The notes beneath the pieces are model-generated. The model had not been told where the DNA came from. It saw nothing but the letters and a program-made list of their open reading frames with translations, and did not search any database. Made by a program: the position numbers and the translations under genes. This document shows positions 35,301 to 48,800 of a stretch of DNA of 64,000 nt, piece by piece (positions within the stretch are counted from its first letter, which is position 1; every line of letters starts with the position of its first letter). The stretch is from Orthonyx spaldingii (lineage: Eukaryota > Chordata > Aves > Passeriformes > Orthonychidae), in the NCBI GenBank assembly GCA_013397795.1, contig VZTJ01003574.1, positions 1,864,044 to 1,928,043 of the forward strand. Reading direction: 5' to 3'.

Positions 35301-36689
35301 AGAGCAGAGTTTCAGCAGAGGAAAGAAAAGTCTCAGCTCTGACAGTCACCATCCCATAGGTGAAGGGGCTGTACCCCTGTTGTCCCCTGCCTCCTTCTCC
35401 ATAAGAGCAAGACAAAAAGGTGTAAATTTTGCAGCAAAGAAAATGCAAGGTGGATATCAGGAAGGTTTCTTGCCTGTTGGGGGTTGAGAGAGTGCAAAGT
35501 GCTGGATAGGCAGGTTGTGGAGGTTTTGGAGGAGCAGTTAAACAAGCAGGTTTTGGGGTGTTGTTGAGTTGTCACAGATTGAACAAAGTTCCATCCAGGG
35601 AGCTGCAGATGCAGGCGATCCAGAGAGGGCTGCAGCTCTCGTGGGTGGACACGTGGATGGTCCTGAGCAGAAAAGAGGCTGAGAAATGCAGCTCTGGAAG
35701 CAGATCCCTGGAGGGAGAATGGCAAAAGGGGATGGTCCTTCCCTGACTGATGTGACTGGAGCTGTGGATGACTGTCACAGCCAGGTTTCCTTCCATCTGA
35801 CACTGGGAATGTCCTGCTCCTTTGACTGACGTGTGTCACATAATTCACAGGCTGGAAGGAGAGGGAGCATCCAGGGATGCTTGTCCTGCCTCTGCAGTGA
35901 GGGTTCCTTGCCTAATCTCTCTTGCCTAATCTTTGCCAGCTCTCAGCACAGGAGCACTCCTGTGTGTCCATCAAGGCAGCAGAGTGCCGCTGAAACTTTG
36001 GGAAAACAGCTGGAGTTTGCAGGTATTCTTTCAAACCAAAGATCCAAACAGAGCCCTTATTCCCACATTATCTTGGTACATGTTTTTGTAATCAAAACAG
36101 TGGGAGAGGCTCACAAACAGCCCTTCCTAAGGGCTTGGGAGGGGTCAGAGGTCCTGTCCCTCTCCTCTCAGTCTTACAGCTCTCCACACCTTTCATCAGA
36201 GACTGGGGCAAAGAGTGTCTTTTTGCATAAAACTCCCTGTTCCTTATTCCTGTGGCAGCTTCCTGTGCTGCCAGGCAGCAGCGTGGGGCATGCCCAGGAG
36301 CAGAGCACAAAAAGAATCTCTGCCAGGTCCCCATGTCCCCAGGGCACTTGAGCTGCTTCCAGACCTCTGTGCAAAGCACTGAGCAGAGGTTTTGTGTAGC
36401 CATCGTGGCAGTAACGTTATGAAAGATGCTGCTGATATCAGTCTGAGACAGGAAACATGTATGGAATTAGAAACAGACTCCCCTGGAAGAAGGAAGACAA
36501 CAGGATATATTACAATATCAAAATGTGCTTGACAGGTGGAATTTCTATATCACATAGTGAAAGAAGCTGTTTGGTGAGTGATACATTTCATATTAAAATA
36601 TATAAATCATTCACTTGGAGAAGAATTGGACTCTGTGGGCAAGTAGCTCAGCTACTGCATCTGACATGCTGCCTGTTAAAATAGATATA
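32343..36689. other. Unique noncoding stretch with long chance frames
   Basis: No repeat family or RNA was recognised. Long open frames occur at 34605-35111 (plus, 168 codons), 35333-35848 (minus, 171) and 35833-36351 (plus, 172). They overlap other open frames in relatively stop-poor sequence and have no recognisable domain. A weak exon-like segment lies at about 35946-36020, from acceptor 'ccagctctcag' to donor 'gcag|gtattc'. Confidence 0.45.
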
Positions 36690-37060
36690 TTCATTTATGA
36701 ATCTGATCATCATTACCTACTTTTTGTATTTATTCCATGGTAAAATTCAGAATTAGATGCATCAGTCACAGCATCTGACAATACGCTGTGTCTGTTACTG
36801 GCTTGATTGTGTTATTCCAGTGTTGCAGGATAGTTAATAGTCCCTAGTTAATCAGAGTATCTATTGATTAATAGATATTCCCATTAAAGTAAATATAAAT
36901 CCTAATAAATTAGATAATATAACCATAATAAACCTGCTGTATCCAGTATGTAACACACTAAATCAAAATTAGCAATTACTAATTGAAATTATATCCCCTA
37001 GTATAGCATTATATAAATCAAAGGCATTTCTCTAAAATCCATGCATCATTCAGAAGATTA
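36690..37060. other. AT-rich stretch
   Basis: Sequence is strongly A/T-rich with many 'attaat', 'taaata' and 'ataata' strings and almost no CpG. It includes an 8-bp-arm inverted repeat 'tatctatt'/'aatagata' around 'gatt' (36858-36877). It does not match CR1 or the LTR remnant. It may be an old simple-sequence region; no function can be assigned. Confidence 0.6.
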
Positions 37061-40000
37061 ATCCTCTGGCAACTGTAAATGTTTCTCTACTCCATTCATT
37101 TGGCTAAGCTGGATAATGGGAATAGCCTTGAGGTTAAGTACACAACTGTCAGAGCTGCAGTGGTGGTTGTTGTCACGGGTGTCCCTCTTGCCCACCTCTC
37201 TGCACTGAGCCCTGGGCATGCTCAGGGCACTGCACCCACCTTCAGCTCAGAGCTGAGGGCAGATTGTCTCTGCAACACGCTGGGAAGGCTTTTACCCTGT
37301 GCACTTGGGCACACAGCACTGGGGCACAAAAAGAAAGTGCTCATCTGGAAGAAACATCGGGGGTTTGGATGATCCCAAACCCGCTGGGGCTTTCCTCTTC
37401 CTTACTTCCTGCTTGGAACATGAAAGACTTGAGAGGGGTGTTTTGAAATTCACTCTCCAACATCCCAGGGAGGGGATGGGAACACTGAGAGGAACTTCCC
37501 TCTCATGAGAGGGTGGGACAGTGACTGAATAACTCTGCATTGACCCAACAGCATCAGGCCTGAATGAGGGGATGCTGCTGGGGTCCATGGAGGGTATCTG
37601 GAGAGAAACACCCTTTATGAATGATTTTGGAGTGCATTTCTGTAGGGATCACCCCTCCCTGTCAGCAGGGGTCTGGAGAAGCTCCACTTTGCAGCCAATG
37701 CAGCGGGGGAAACGCTGATTGCTCTGGGGTGAGGAAAGAGTGAGGAGAAGGAGGTGAGACAGCCTGAGCTCCCTTCTCTTGCAGCAGCCTCACAAAATGT
37801 CCTCACCATGCTCAGAAACCCAACTGGAGGTTACACAAACCTCTCATGCTTACTTGGCATTTTCAAAGCAGAGGACTGGGCACCAGTCCAAACCCGTAAT
37901 CTGTGCGAGGGCATGTCACAACAAATAGGAAAGGGATAATTAGAATTTTATGAAGTGGCTCTCTGTAATGCTACCTACTGTTTACTTACCAACTATTTTA
38001 AATTTAGCAACTGATGCATTTTTAATACCAATTAAAAAAAAACCTCTCTATGAAGCTCATATTTGCTCATAGTTATGCGGGTTTTTTAAAATAACCCTGT
38101 TTCCCCTGTGGGATCAATGTGTGTGCACGCCTGTGTGTCTGCTCATAAAATGGTACTGAAATGTATGAGAGCACAGGAATGTGGCTTAGCAGATAATAAC
38201 TCTTGATTTCATTGTTTCAAGTGTTGTGTTTTTTCTAAAAGTCAAGGAAAGTCCAGTTCACTGAAGAGAACAGAAGAGAATGAGCCATTTCTGGGCTTTC
38301 TAGCAGTGTGGGAGAAGATCCATGTACCAGGTAAACCTAAAAGCAGCACAAGATGGAATGATTTCTTCATTGCCTTTGATCACAGATGTGTAACTTAACT
38401 AGAGTGGTTTTCTTTTACCCCAGGCAGGACTCTATTTCAGTGGTATCTCACACCTCCACATTGTGTCCAGAGACAGTAATTTGACATATTGTCTGGGGAA
38501 AAATGGTGCTTTAGCAAGACACTGCCTTCTGTGTTATTGATTTGTTGTAGCTAATAGAGATGCATGGATATTCTTATCCATGGGCAGATCTGAGGGTATT
38601 AATCTGCTCACACAAAGATTTGTTTTAAAAGCCAACATAGAGAATGTAGCTCAGCTCTTGAGCAATTTTTGATATCTGATCACTGCTGAGGCTCCCGATG
38701 CACAAACGGAACCACAAGGCAGGGGCAGGGCAGCCTCTGCTGTGTCCTGGCAGGAAATCACTGCCCTCTTCCAGCCTTTACACAGCTGGACCTGGGCACT
38801 GCTCTCTGCTTCTTACAGCACTTGCAGGGCCATGGTTTGAGGAGGGAGATGGAAATCCTGTGTCAGACAGAAGGGCTGCAAATCATGGGGTAAATTATCC
38901 TTGAGCATAACCTGGCAGGGATATGGGACAACTCAGCCTCCCTCCCTGTCTGATTTAGCTTCAGGTATTTAAATCCAGTTCTCCCACCTATGAGAACACT
39001 GCCCTGGAGAGTGTTTGCCCAGCTCTCAGAAAGAATTTCTCTGTGCTTCCTCCCTGCTCTGGCAGCATTGTGCTACCCAACTCTGGACCATCTGTGTGTG
39101 CATCTCTGGTGTGCCAGAGTTAAGGCTGGGTGGTTTAAGGAGTTGACTTGTGCATATGAAGTAACCCCATTAGACATCATCAAGGTCCAGTCCATTCATG
39201 TCAAAAGCCACACGTTTAAACGCTGGGTTATACAGAAAATCTGCAGCTGTTGCTTCGTGGTGCTCATGATTAATGTGTGTAATAGGTTTTCATGATGTGG
39301 ACAGGGTGAATGGTGAAATGGATTCAGGTCTTTTTATTTTCTTTCTAGCTTGTTATTATCTAGAGAAAAAAACACTAATTACTAGAAGCTAATAGCTAGT
39401 GTGTTACTTATCCTCTTAATTAGTACCCTAATTATTAAGTGTGGTGATAACCACCAGTTAGAACATATTTGCTTTTTAAGACTTTGTTTATCTGTCTTCC
39501 CACTCCCTCTTTTTAATGACACTGATACCAGCAGAGTTGCTGGAAAGGGAATACCAATAATTTCCCCTTGGGAAATGAGTCATTTTGAGCCTCCTGAACA
39601 CTGTTATGATTTTCATTCCGTTGTAAAATGCTTTTCACCTTTGAACTGCTGGTTCGTGTTAGATTCTGATATGAAAGTGCTAACACTCGAAACTGTGAGG
39701 ATGGACTCAGGGCAGCAGAAAAGGTCACCTCAGCAGCACAGGAGCTCCCTCAGCTCCTGCCATGTGGGAGGCTGGGAGGCTCCTGAACAACACAGCCTTC
39801 AGCTGCCCATCCTGAAATCCTGGGGTGTTCAGTGAAGGATTGCTCATCATGACTACCTAAATTCACGATGTCAGGCTGGGATGTGGCTCCTCTGACAATC
39901 TCCTGCTCTCCATCCTTTGGAGAGGGAGGCTGGGATTTCTGGGTGCTGCTGTTCTGTGTGTCTGCTCTGAGCCCAGCACTCACTGCCACAGGAGGTGTCT

Positions 40001-41049
40001 GTTCCAAGTTCATCCTTGCTCAAGTGAGATGCCAAGCAACTACATGTGGACTCTTAATAAAATAGCTGTTTAAGTAGAGAATTAAGTGTAAATACCTGCC
40101 AAAAATCCTGTATTGAGGTGATTGGTATAGATGGGCCACTGCCAGAAGTTGTAATAGTACAGCATTTTTATGGAGTCTTATTAACTTTTTCCAGGAAGTG
40201 GCACATGGGAAGTGACTGAAGCCAGTGATTTAAGATGTGTGGCAGAGGGGAAGGAAGATCTCTTGATTACAGAGCACATGAGTCGGATGTGCTGCAGCAC
40301 ACCAGGAAAAGTACTCTGTTAGCTGCAAAATCTAATGGAAGGAGCAAGATATCCCTGCTCCTTCTGCACTTGATTCTTGGCAGTTTGGATTACAAAGTGC
40401 TTAAAGGATGTGGATTAGAAGAGATGTGTTAAGTGCATGTACAGTCACTGTTTCTGGGGCCTCATTAGCATTCTCTGTGCTGCCCTCTGATTTGACATTG
40501 TGTCTGCCCCGAGGAGCTTGAAATCTAAAGGCAGAACCCTGTGACCATCTGAAATCTGAACATCTCAAGGAAAGCTCTGAAGAAAGGATTCATGAGACTG
40601 TGAACAAATACGTTTTAGTTGCCATGTCAAAGGCAGGGAGCAGGCGGGGAACAAACAACTGGAGCGGAGGAGAAAAATAGCAGGAGAGTCCTAATTGTTG
40701 TCAGCTTGATTCCAGCCTTGTTCACCCCGACAGACTCTTTGTCAGGGGGAGCTGTGCTGATTTACACTGATCTAAGTGAGAACATCCTCCATGCTTTTAT
40801 CCAACGCAGCTGCTGCTGGAGTGGTTTTAAGCCCCTGGTCCTCTTGCCTTGCTCAGTCTTCCTAGGTGCACAGGGAGGAACAAGCAGCAGCACAGCCGGG
40901 CAGGATGGACAGACAGCTGGTGGTTGGTGCTTCTCCATGCAGGGACACACTTGGAAGAGCTGCAGGGGTTGATCTGTAGCTACATTAATAGCATGTTCTC
41001 TTTTTTTTGGTTGTTTTTTGGTCTCTGTTCTGCTGGAGCGGTGCTGCAG
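37061..41049. other. Unique noncoding stretch
   Basis: No gene, RNA or named repeat was recognised. A 27-nt splice-like segment at 38307-38333 ('gggctttctag' to 'ccag|gtaaac') is listed here only as a weak pattern. A minus-strand consensus donor near 37987 ('ttg|gtaagta') has no partner acceptor that I could find. Confidence 0.5.
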
Positions 41050-41192
41050 CAAGAGATGGAAAGAAAACTTTGTCTTGAGGACTTGCCACATGCTGTCAAG
41101 ATCCCACCACTTAGATGGGACCCAGCTCCCTGAGCACCCGTCACTTGAGGCTCCCCAAGACTCAGCAAAGTGTTTTTTAAGGTCACTGCCAG
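41050..41192 (+). other. Candidate 143-nt exon (unrecognised)
   Basis: A long T-rich tract ('cttttttttggttgtttttt' and 'ggtctctgttctgctgg') leads to 'gtgctgcag' at 41049, and a donor 'ccag|gtaaat' follows 41192. One frame is open across the whole segment (phase 2 in, phase 1 out), containing 'KRWKENFVLRTCHMLSRSHH'. A second frame is open for about 27 codons and then stops. The distance between the T tract and the AG is rather long and the donor is average. The peptide is not recognised. Confidence 0.15.
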
Positions 41193-43701
41193 GTAAATTC
41201 CATTTGTCCATCTTGCCTGGGCTGTCCTGGTGTCTCGCACACCTCTATTATGAACCCTTACAGCTTCTCCAGTCCTGCCTGCAGCAGTTAAGCTTTGCCT
41301 TTCCAGTCTGGTTTCTTGCATCCATGCAAGTGTTTCTGTGCAGTGATCAGAGGAGCTTTCAGCACAATTTATTTATTACCATGCTCTAATATTACACTTC
41401 CTTAAAACATTATGTACATTGGTAGGAAAAATGTGTGATCACTTAAAATTGAAAGCTGCCTGTTGCTGTTACAGCATTTTAAAGAAGTTAATGACTACTG
41501 GGGTGGGGAGTAATAGTACAGTGCTTCCTAGTTTTGTGTTCATTTTATGCTTTTTAGCACAAAAAATGGTACATAACTGTAAGATGTTGTCTCACACTGA
41601 ATTAGATGTGCTGAAGCTGCCACCTGATGTTTCCTGACGTTGCCACACTTGAGGCCTCTGTGTGACATCTGTCTCTGAACATTTCTGATCACTGTATTGA
41701 TAAATAATATAATTTGTAGAATATAAGGGATAGGGAATCCTTCCAGGAGTGATCTGCTCAGAGTTTCCTCAAATTTCATAATTACTCACAATAATGGCCC
41801 ATGGTCAGGAGATAGTTTCTCTGTGGAAATGCCAGGAAATTAATTTCTGAAACTGTGCACCTCTGTGCATTCAGCATTCCCTGGGAATCCCCTGTATTGG
41901 CACAATTCCCTTGCAAAGGGTGCTTGTCCTTACTGGCCACTGGCAGAACTGAGTTCACAGATATCTGTGTGTTGCACTGGGTTTCTTTCCCTCTGAGCCT
42001 GAGAGGTGCAAGGAAATAAAATCATAAAATTGTTCCAGCAGCAGGAGTCCAGTGAATGGGTAATTGTCACACAATGTAAAGGTGTTTGAAAGAGTGGAGG
42101 AAAAAGTAATCTAAATGTTCTCCTTTTACTGAGAAAATGTATTATTATTTATGAATAATTTTTGCTGTTGAAGGGAAGCGTAAGATACAATCAGAGAGAC
42201 CATAAAAATGAAATGTATAAAGTGTTATTTACATTATATTGGAGAAGAAGGAACCACTGGCAGGGAGAATGCTGGTTTGTTTAAATATAAAATCAGGTTA
42301 TTCAGAATTGCATTCTTAGATTAACTGCTGTACAAAATGTAGTCCATAATTCTTCCTGCAGTAGAAATATGAACCCTGGTGAGCACTGCTAAGACTCTGC
42401 AGGTTGTGTTTGTATCTCCAGACCATGCTGGTGGCTGGGGCTGTATTCTGCTGCAGCAGGAGCTGAGTGAAAGGCAGTTTTCTGAAAGGTTTCCTGTCCC
42501 TACAGAGAGTGAGAGGAGCAGTGAGACCACAGCACCCAGCACTGGACACCAGCACTGCTGGTGTGGAGCATGCACAGCCTGACTGCCTGGGACAGGAGCT
42601 GTCACTGCCCTTCCTTCTGTTCTTAAAGAATAAACCAATTGTTAATGACGTTTCCTACTAATTGTCAACATTCAAAGGTTCATCACTCCATCAAGACCTG
42701 AAATTATCCCTATAGATCCTCTTTGGGCTGTCAAGCCTATGGAACCAGGGTTACATTTGGGGTGTTTCCTGCTCTCGTTATCCTTTCGTTGCTTGTTACA
42801 GTGCTAGAAGCAAGATCTGGAGAGTTCCTTTGCATCTTGGAAGACAAAGGTAGCACAGAATGAGAAGAATACCATGTTTCTTAGTTGCCAAGAAGCATTT
42901 GGAGACTGGTTTTGCTGGACTTTGTAGGTGGGTGTCACACCTGATTTGTAGGATGGGTGATGTGTAAAGACAGTTTTTTGCTTTTGCTGTTTCAGTCTGT
43001 CAGTAGTGGAGCATTAACAGGCATGAAATGTCATTATCTCAGGTTTTTGCACTTCTGTATTTTACCATAAAATTGACTGCTTTCTCAGATTGGAGAGATT
43101 GGACTGTGCTGAGCAGATTGGGGTCTGTTGGGTTGGGGCAACCCTGCACATCCATGAAACACATGAGCACTCAAAAGGGGATTGTACTGCTGAAAATTCT
43201 GCCCAGAAAAAGATAATTATGGCCATGAAGAACATTTTCTCATCTCTTCCTGTTGACAGAAAACCAGCCCAAGTAATGTAAGTTTAGAGCATATCAGATC
43301 CCTGCCAAGGGAAAAGCATTGCTTAAAAATCAGCTCAAACCTGCTCTTTCCACTGGGAAAGGGAGTTCCTACAGAACTGCAAACTCTGGTGGGTGCTTTT
43401 TCATGAGAAATGACAGTTCCCCTGGGAAAAGGAAAAAGCCTTGGATTGGAAGTTTGGATTTTGCTAAAGATTCTGAAGTTTTGGTGAGAGCTGGAGGAAG
43501 TTTTCTGTTCTGACCCAGCAGGACACAAGTGCAAGGAGCAAACAAGGACTGTGATGAGATACTGCTTTAGAAATGTCCAAAATATTTGTTTCCCTTGAAA
43601 ATCTGTTCCATTTTCTGTCATGATCAGCTGCTTCCTCAATCCCTGCTTTGATGCATTCAGGGGGAAATTCCAACTGCTGCTCTGGGTTGTCTGCAACCCT
43701 C
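41193..43701. other. Unique noncoding stretch
   Basis: No gene or repeat was recognised. A good acceptor ('ctcatctcttcctgttgacag') near 43259 is followed after 18 nt by 'aat|gtaagt', too short to be convincing. The 203-codon minus-strand frame starting at 43828 covers the right end and is discussed among the rejected items. Confidence 0.5.
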
Positions 43702-43718
43702 TGTGTGTGTGTGTGTGT
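43702..43718. repeat. TG microsatellite (about 8 units)
   Basis: About eight TG units lie between 'ccctc' and 'aacc'. The alternating His-Thr run in the minus-strand frames comes from this repeat. Confidence 0.92.
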
Positions 43719-45566
43719 AACCATGCTTGGGAAAAGAATGAAAGGAAAAGCACTTTTGCTTTCCATTTTAAGTGAAGTTCTTCCTTCTGAATACTGAAAT
43801 AAAGCTGATGGATGGAAGACAGTTCCATGTCACAACCTCCTGAGCCATAGGCTGGTGGTCCTTGATGCTTGGACCCTCTGAATGGCCAACTGCTACATCT
43901 GCATGTGAGGCTGAATGCAAATACCGTAAAGAAAGGTCTGGAAAGATGAGGAAACCTGGATTTTATTCACACAAGAAACAAGATTCCAAGTAGCCTATGT
44001 ATAAGGCTACAATGAAATGTCTGCACAAAGCAAATACAACAGCACAACTCCTTTTTGCCATTACAACACCCCACACATAATGCAGAGCTTGTGAATAATT
44101 GGCACAGTGATATATTCCCAAACTTATGGTATTGTACAAAGTTCTTCACTGTGAGAGCAAACACAGGGGATGTGTTATCTGACAGGGATCAGAGAGGACA
44201 GGCAGACTTAGAAGGTGGAGGTCTGGAACAGTCCCTCATGTGAGCAATGTCCACAATCCAGGGAGAAAAGGAAACACTGCCAAGTGTTTTAAAATCATTC
44301 CTTTTATTCCAGCATTACTCAGTGCCTGTAACTTGGTGAAATATTGTTTGGAAAGCCAATTGTTCAATGGGTGTGGATATAAAACCAAGGAAAATGCTGC
44401 CCTTGGAGGCAAGGCCATAGTCCTCAGTTTCAGTTAGAAGCAAATAAATTGTAACTATTGCTCTGCAGCCTTTTGAGCAATTTTTGTGCTCTTAAATCCA
44501 TGAATGACTGTGTGGGGGAATAAAGAAGGAAAGGGTAACCTGCTTAAGATAAAAACAAGTTCTAGGAGTTTTCTCTGCTAATTTTGGCTCAAGACTCCTG
44601 CTGAGTCTAAAGTAAACACTGTGATATTGGAAGAAACCAAATAAGTTTGGGAGGGGGGTGGGTTACACTCATTATTTTTATTTTTCCTTTTGTCTTTTTT
44701 GGATTTTCCTGGGAGCACCTGCTAGTCCCTGCCTATATGAGCTATGGGATTTCTCTTCCTTTTTTTAAGCTCATTTTTTCCAGAGTTCAAAGGTTCTGGT
44801 TACTTACAGAGACAGAAGTCAGACCTTGCCATGTATTGTGCACAGAATGCATCCAGAACTCCTCAGGCTCAGAAGTTACAGGACACTCCATAAAGTTCCT
44901 TAGAGGAGGTTGGTTGATGGCAGGATGCACAGGATTTACAGGAGAAAAGGTCTGGGTGATTTGTATGGTTTGAAAAATGGTGTTGGCTTACAACCTCTGG
45001 TCTTGGTCTTGAAAAAAATCCTTTGAAAATCGAAACAGAACTTGGGGATTTCAGTTTAAATCAGCCCAAGAAACCATAAATTGAGTCATTAGTACTGAAA
45101 TGTGAGTCACTCGTTTGCCAAAACATTCAAAAATATCTGTTTTGTGTTAGAACACAGAATAACCAACATCAGCTTGGAAAAACTGGCAGGTCTCATCAGG
45201 CCTTGCAGAGAGCACAAGTGGAGATTAATACTTCCACTGAAACCTGAAAGGAGGAATTGAGGCTGCTCCTCGTTTTCCCCGTGGACCATTGCTTTACTTA
45301 CTCTCAAGTATAATCCTTTTCAGCACAATCAAACTTTGGAAGTTTTCATTTTTAACATTCAATCCACTTCGAAATTTTTCAAGATGGGCTTTAAATTCAG
45401 TTTGGTTTTGGTGTTCTGAGAGCAGCATGAGGAGTTTATATAGTACTACTATTTAAAATGATTGCCAACTTTTTTACAGGCTTTTACAAAAATTCCAAAT
45501 CACTTCTTAAAAGTGCAAATATTTACATAAATAGATGAAAATCTGGCTATAATTTTTATTTTGCAG
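43719..45566. other. Unique noncoding stretch with a small hairpin
   Basis: No gene or named repeat was recognised. A small inverted repeat ('gtagcct' and 'aggctac' around a 7-nt loop) lies at 43990-44010. A G-rich run ('ggaggggggtggg') lies near 44650. Confidence 0.5.
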
Positions 45567-45621
45567 ACCACATTTCAGAGCCAAGACATGAAAGAAATAG
45601 ATTCCTGGGCTGCAGAGTCAG
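45567..45621 (+). other. Candidate 55-nt exon (unrecognised)
   Basis: An acceptor 'ataatttttattttgcag' precedes 45567 and a donor 'tcag|gtcagt' follows 45621. Two of three frames are open across it; one reads 'TTFQSQDMKEIDSWAAES'. The segment is short, the donor is average, and no family is recognised, so chance is quite likely. Confidence 0.13.
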
Positions 45622-45778
45622 GTCAGTTTATTTCTTGCTAATAAATTTCTAACTGTGTTCATATTTACTGAGATTTTTAAAAATAGCCTTTTCTGGGAAG
45701 GTTTTGAACATCAGTTGTCAGGCTGTGCTTTAGGAATACAGTTCTGTATTTTATTCACCCTCAGTCAAAGCAGATGCT

Positions 45779-45868
45779 GTGGGTGGCATCCCTGCCCATG
45801 GCAGAGGGATTGGAACTTGATGGTCTTTAAGGTCCCTTCCAACCCAAATCATTCTGTGATTCTATTTT
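45779..45868 (+). mobile_element. CR1 LINE fragment, last 90 bp, plus orientation
   Basis: Only the extreme 3' end is present: 'ggcatccctgcccatggcag', 'gggattggaacttgatggtc', 'tttaaggtcccttccaaccc' and the terminal repeat 'tcattctgtgattctatttt'. Upstream sequence ('cctcagtcaaagcagatgct') is unrelated, so this is a severely 5'-truncated insertion. Confidence 0.93.
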
Positions 45869-48800
45869 GAGCTCACCAAATGGCCAGTCTTAATCTTTGT
45901 GATTTTTTGGGGGACATATAGTTAATTTGTCCTTGTTTCTATCCAGTTAAGTACAAACTTATATGCAGAATGGAATTATAGGGAGGTTCCTTTGTCTTTA
46001 ATTTTTGGTAACAGTGGTGTGTGTGTGATAGCTCAGATTGGAGAGTATCTGAGTTTGCTGAGTAAGCAAACCTGTCTGCCCTCTTCCTTTTTATAAAATT
46101 TCCACCCATCTGACCGTTTTTATCTGGGAGAAAATGGGAAGAAAGAGAAACTTTCCCCACTGAGCTTCGAAGACTGCAGGTGAAATAAACAGTCCCACTC
46201 AGCAGAAAGCTATCCTCAGTGAGTGGGTACATCCGAAAGGTTATGAGGTAAAAGAAAAAAGCAAAGTCCTAAATTGGATTGCTGGCAGCAGTTCCTCATG
46301 TTTCACTTAAGCCACTTTAGTTAAAATGACTTTCCTTTTTGTTTGCCAGGAAAAACAAGATGCTCTGTTTAAGTTCATTACCTCTAATATTTTATGAGTA
46401 GGTGAGTGCCGAGCTTTGCTCTGTTTTCTGTGGCCTGGACTCTGAGATGAGAGCATTGTTGTCTGGGAATTTGCCATTCTGTTCCTCTTTGGATGCAGAG
46501 CATCCTCCATGGTGCACAGACTCTGAGTTTCCATTTGTACCCTCTCTGTGCTCGGGTTTGCAGCCTCAGCAGCTGTGCTGCTTAAATAGGGGGGAAATGC
46601 TTTTTTTCTCCCACTTGCTTTTATCCTTTGCTTCTCAATTTTAGGCACTAGTGAGATGTTTCTCTCTTAGGTCATGAATAAGGTCAAACTTAAAGCACAA
46701 ACGTGGTCTGTGCTTACCTTTCTGGGTTTCCTGGTGCCTGCACAGGTGTAGGAGGTGGTTTGGGCGGGAGGCACATTTCCTGCTGCCTGCAATGGACAAA
46801 ATGCCAGACTTCTCACCTGCATGGGCTGATGTGTCCACAGAACACAAATATTCTGCATCAGCCTCTGCCCCCTTTGTCCTCTGCCTGGGGCTGGCTGGCT
46901 GCTCGCTGCCGTGGTGGACACCAGGATCTTTGGGATGCTTTTCCACAAGGATTTACTCCACATGAGAACAAGGTCCTTTCCCTGTAGGCAGGTCGAACTC
47001 AGATGTTACTAAAGATCTGGGACTTGCCCCAAATTGTCACTAAATCATGGCTCTTCTGAGGAATAAAAGCATTTTTAACTCTGATCCTGGTTTCCTTGGC
47101 CACATCTGGTTCAGCCTGGGTGCAGCCATGCTGGAGGTGTCACTGGGGGTCCCTGCAGGGCTGTTCCTGGGGACACAGTGCCAGAGGCACCTCACTGATG
47201 CCAAGAAACCTTCAGAACACAAAGGGGGTCCTGCTATTATGCATTAATCTCATTTCAGAGCCAAATCATTGAGAAGACACACATCACAAGGAATGATGGA
47301 GGGTTAAGGAGCAACCTCTGTGAAAAGGCTGTGAATAACTCGAGGAAGGCACATCAAAGTGCTCTCTTGGGCTGAGAAGCAGTCCAGCCTCACCCAGAGA
47401 CTGTAAATAATATTGCCCCCAGGGTTCTGCTGCTCAAGCAACAGTAAAACAAAATTCCTTCTGCAGACCACGGGCTCGTTTTGGATGCTGGTGTTACTGC
47501 AATTTCCAGAAAGTTTAAGTACTGCAAAGCCAGTGGAAACTCAGCAGTTTGGCTTCTTGCTGGCGCCTGCCCCAAGCCCCCCACAGGCACAGTAATTGCA
47601 GCTGCACAGGACTGGGACTGTGGGCCAGAACAGCCCCAAGCCCTCCCCAGTTTACATAAGGGACAGTTTCTTTATATGAAAAACAGAACAAAACAAAAAA
47701 CCCACAAAACAAAACAAGTAACGCTGCTGCTTTAAGGGCTCTTTCTTCAGTTTCAGCATCCTCTAAATGACTCAAATGGACTTTGAAGGCAGACACAGGA
47801 GGCACACTGTGGGTGAGGATTAAGCAAGCCCAGTTTAATCCTACAAGAAGTAATCAAATGTGGAAACACCCTCTCCTTCCCCCTTGGGCACATTCAGTGA
47901 GCAGCCCTGTTCAGAGCAGGCTTTGTTGTTGGCTGGAGCCACCTCCTTGCTGGTTTCCTAATAGTGCAAGAGTTGATGCAATCCTGCCTATTAACTTTTT
48001 ATTTTATGTTCTGTGTATTTTTATTGTGAAAGAGAGTAGGGAAACCAGTGTGCTTGGCTAATCAGGTTTATTTATATCCAGCCCTGGTGTTGCCATTATG
48101 ACTGGAACACACACAGTAAAGAACTGGGATCTTTTGCCTTTTTTTGAGAGAAATACCTGGTATTCAAGGCAAGTTGTTAGGGAACATGATGAGGAAGTTT
48201 TATTTTAGAAATGTCACTCCGTGCTACCTGGGAATTGAAAACATCCGTTCCAGGTATCTTTGAGCATTTGGAAATGATGGTCACCTGAAAACTTTGACCC
48301 AAGTTTCACACAGAAGACAAAATGAGTAACAGTAACTAAGTGAAAATGAAAAATTAATTGTCTTTTTCTCCCTGGAGAACAGATCCATTCTGCTGGGGCT
48401 GGATAACACTTGGAAGCTACAGAGCTCCTTTTCATTAGAGAAATGAAAGGCTCATCATCCCTAGAGCTCTTAATTAGGCACCTTTTGCCATTCACAAAAA
48501 ACTGTGTCTCTGCTGTCAAGTCCTATTTGTTTTAAAAATTGATTCATTCTCTTCAGTTCTTTTGTTGGGCAGCAGAAATGGATAGACCAAATGAGTCCAA
48601 ACACTTTGTAAATTGTAAGAGGTTTAATATAATCAGCGTGGCCACGCCAAGCTCAGAGAACAAGTGCACAGCAATGCTTTGGTGCCAAATGCTCACAGAG
48701 CAATAACAAAAACCATGTTCAAAGCAGAGAGGGCTACAGAGGAGAGGGGAAAAAGTACATGAGGAGTATTAGCTCCCTGCAGACCTATATGGTACTCTTT

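Noticed and set aside
35333..36351. Overlapping 171- and 172-codon frames on opposite strands
   Set aside because: Stop-poor sequence gives open frames on both strands. The translations are serine- and leucine-rich without domain signatures.
43217..43828. Longest open frame in the window (203 codons, minus strand)
   Set aside because: Its length is near the maximum expected by chance for 64 kb in six frames. It crosses a TG microsatellite that contributes stop-free codons, overlaps another open frame on the same strand, and has no domain I recognise.
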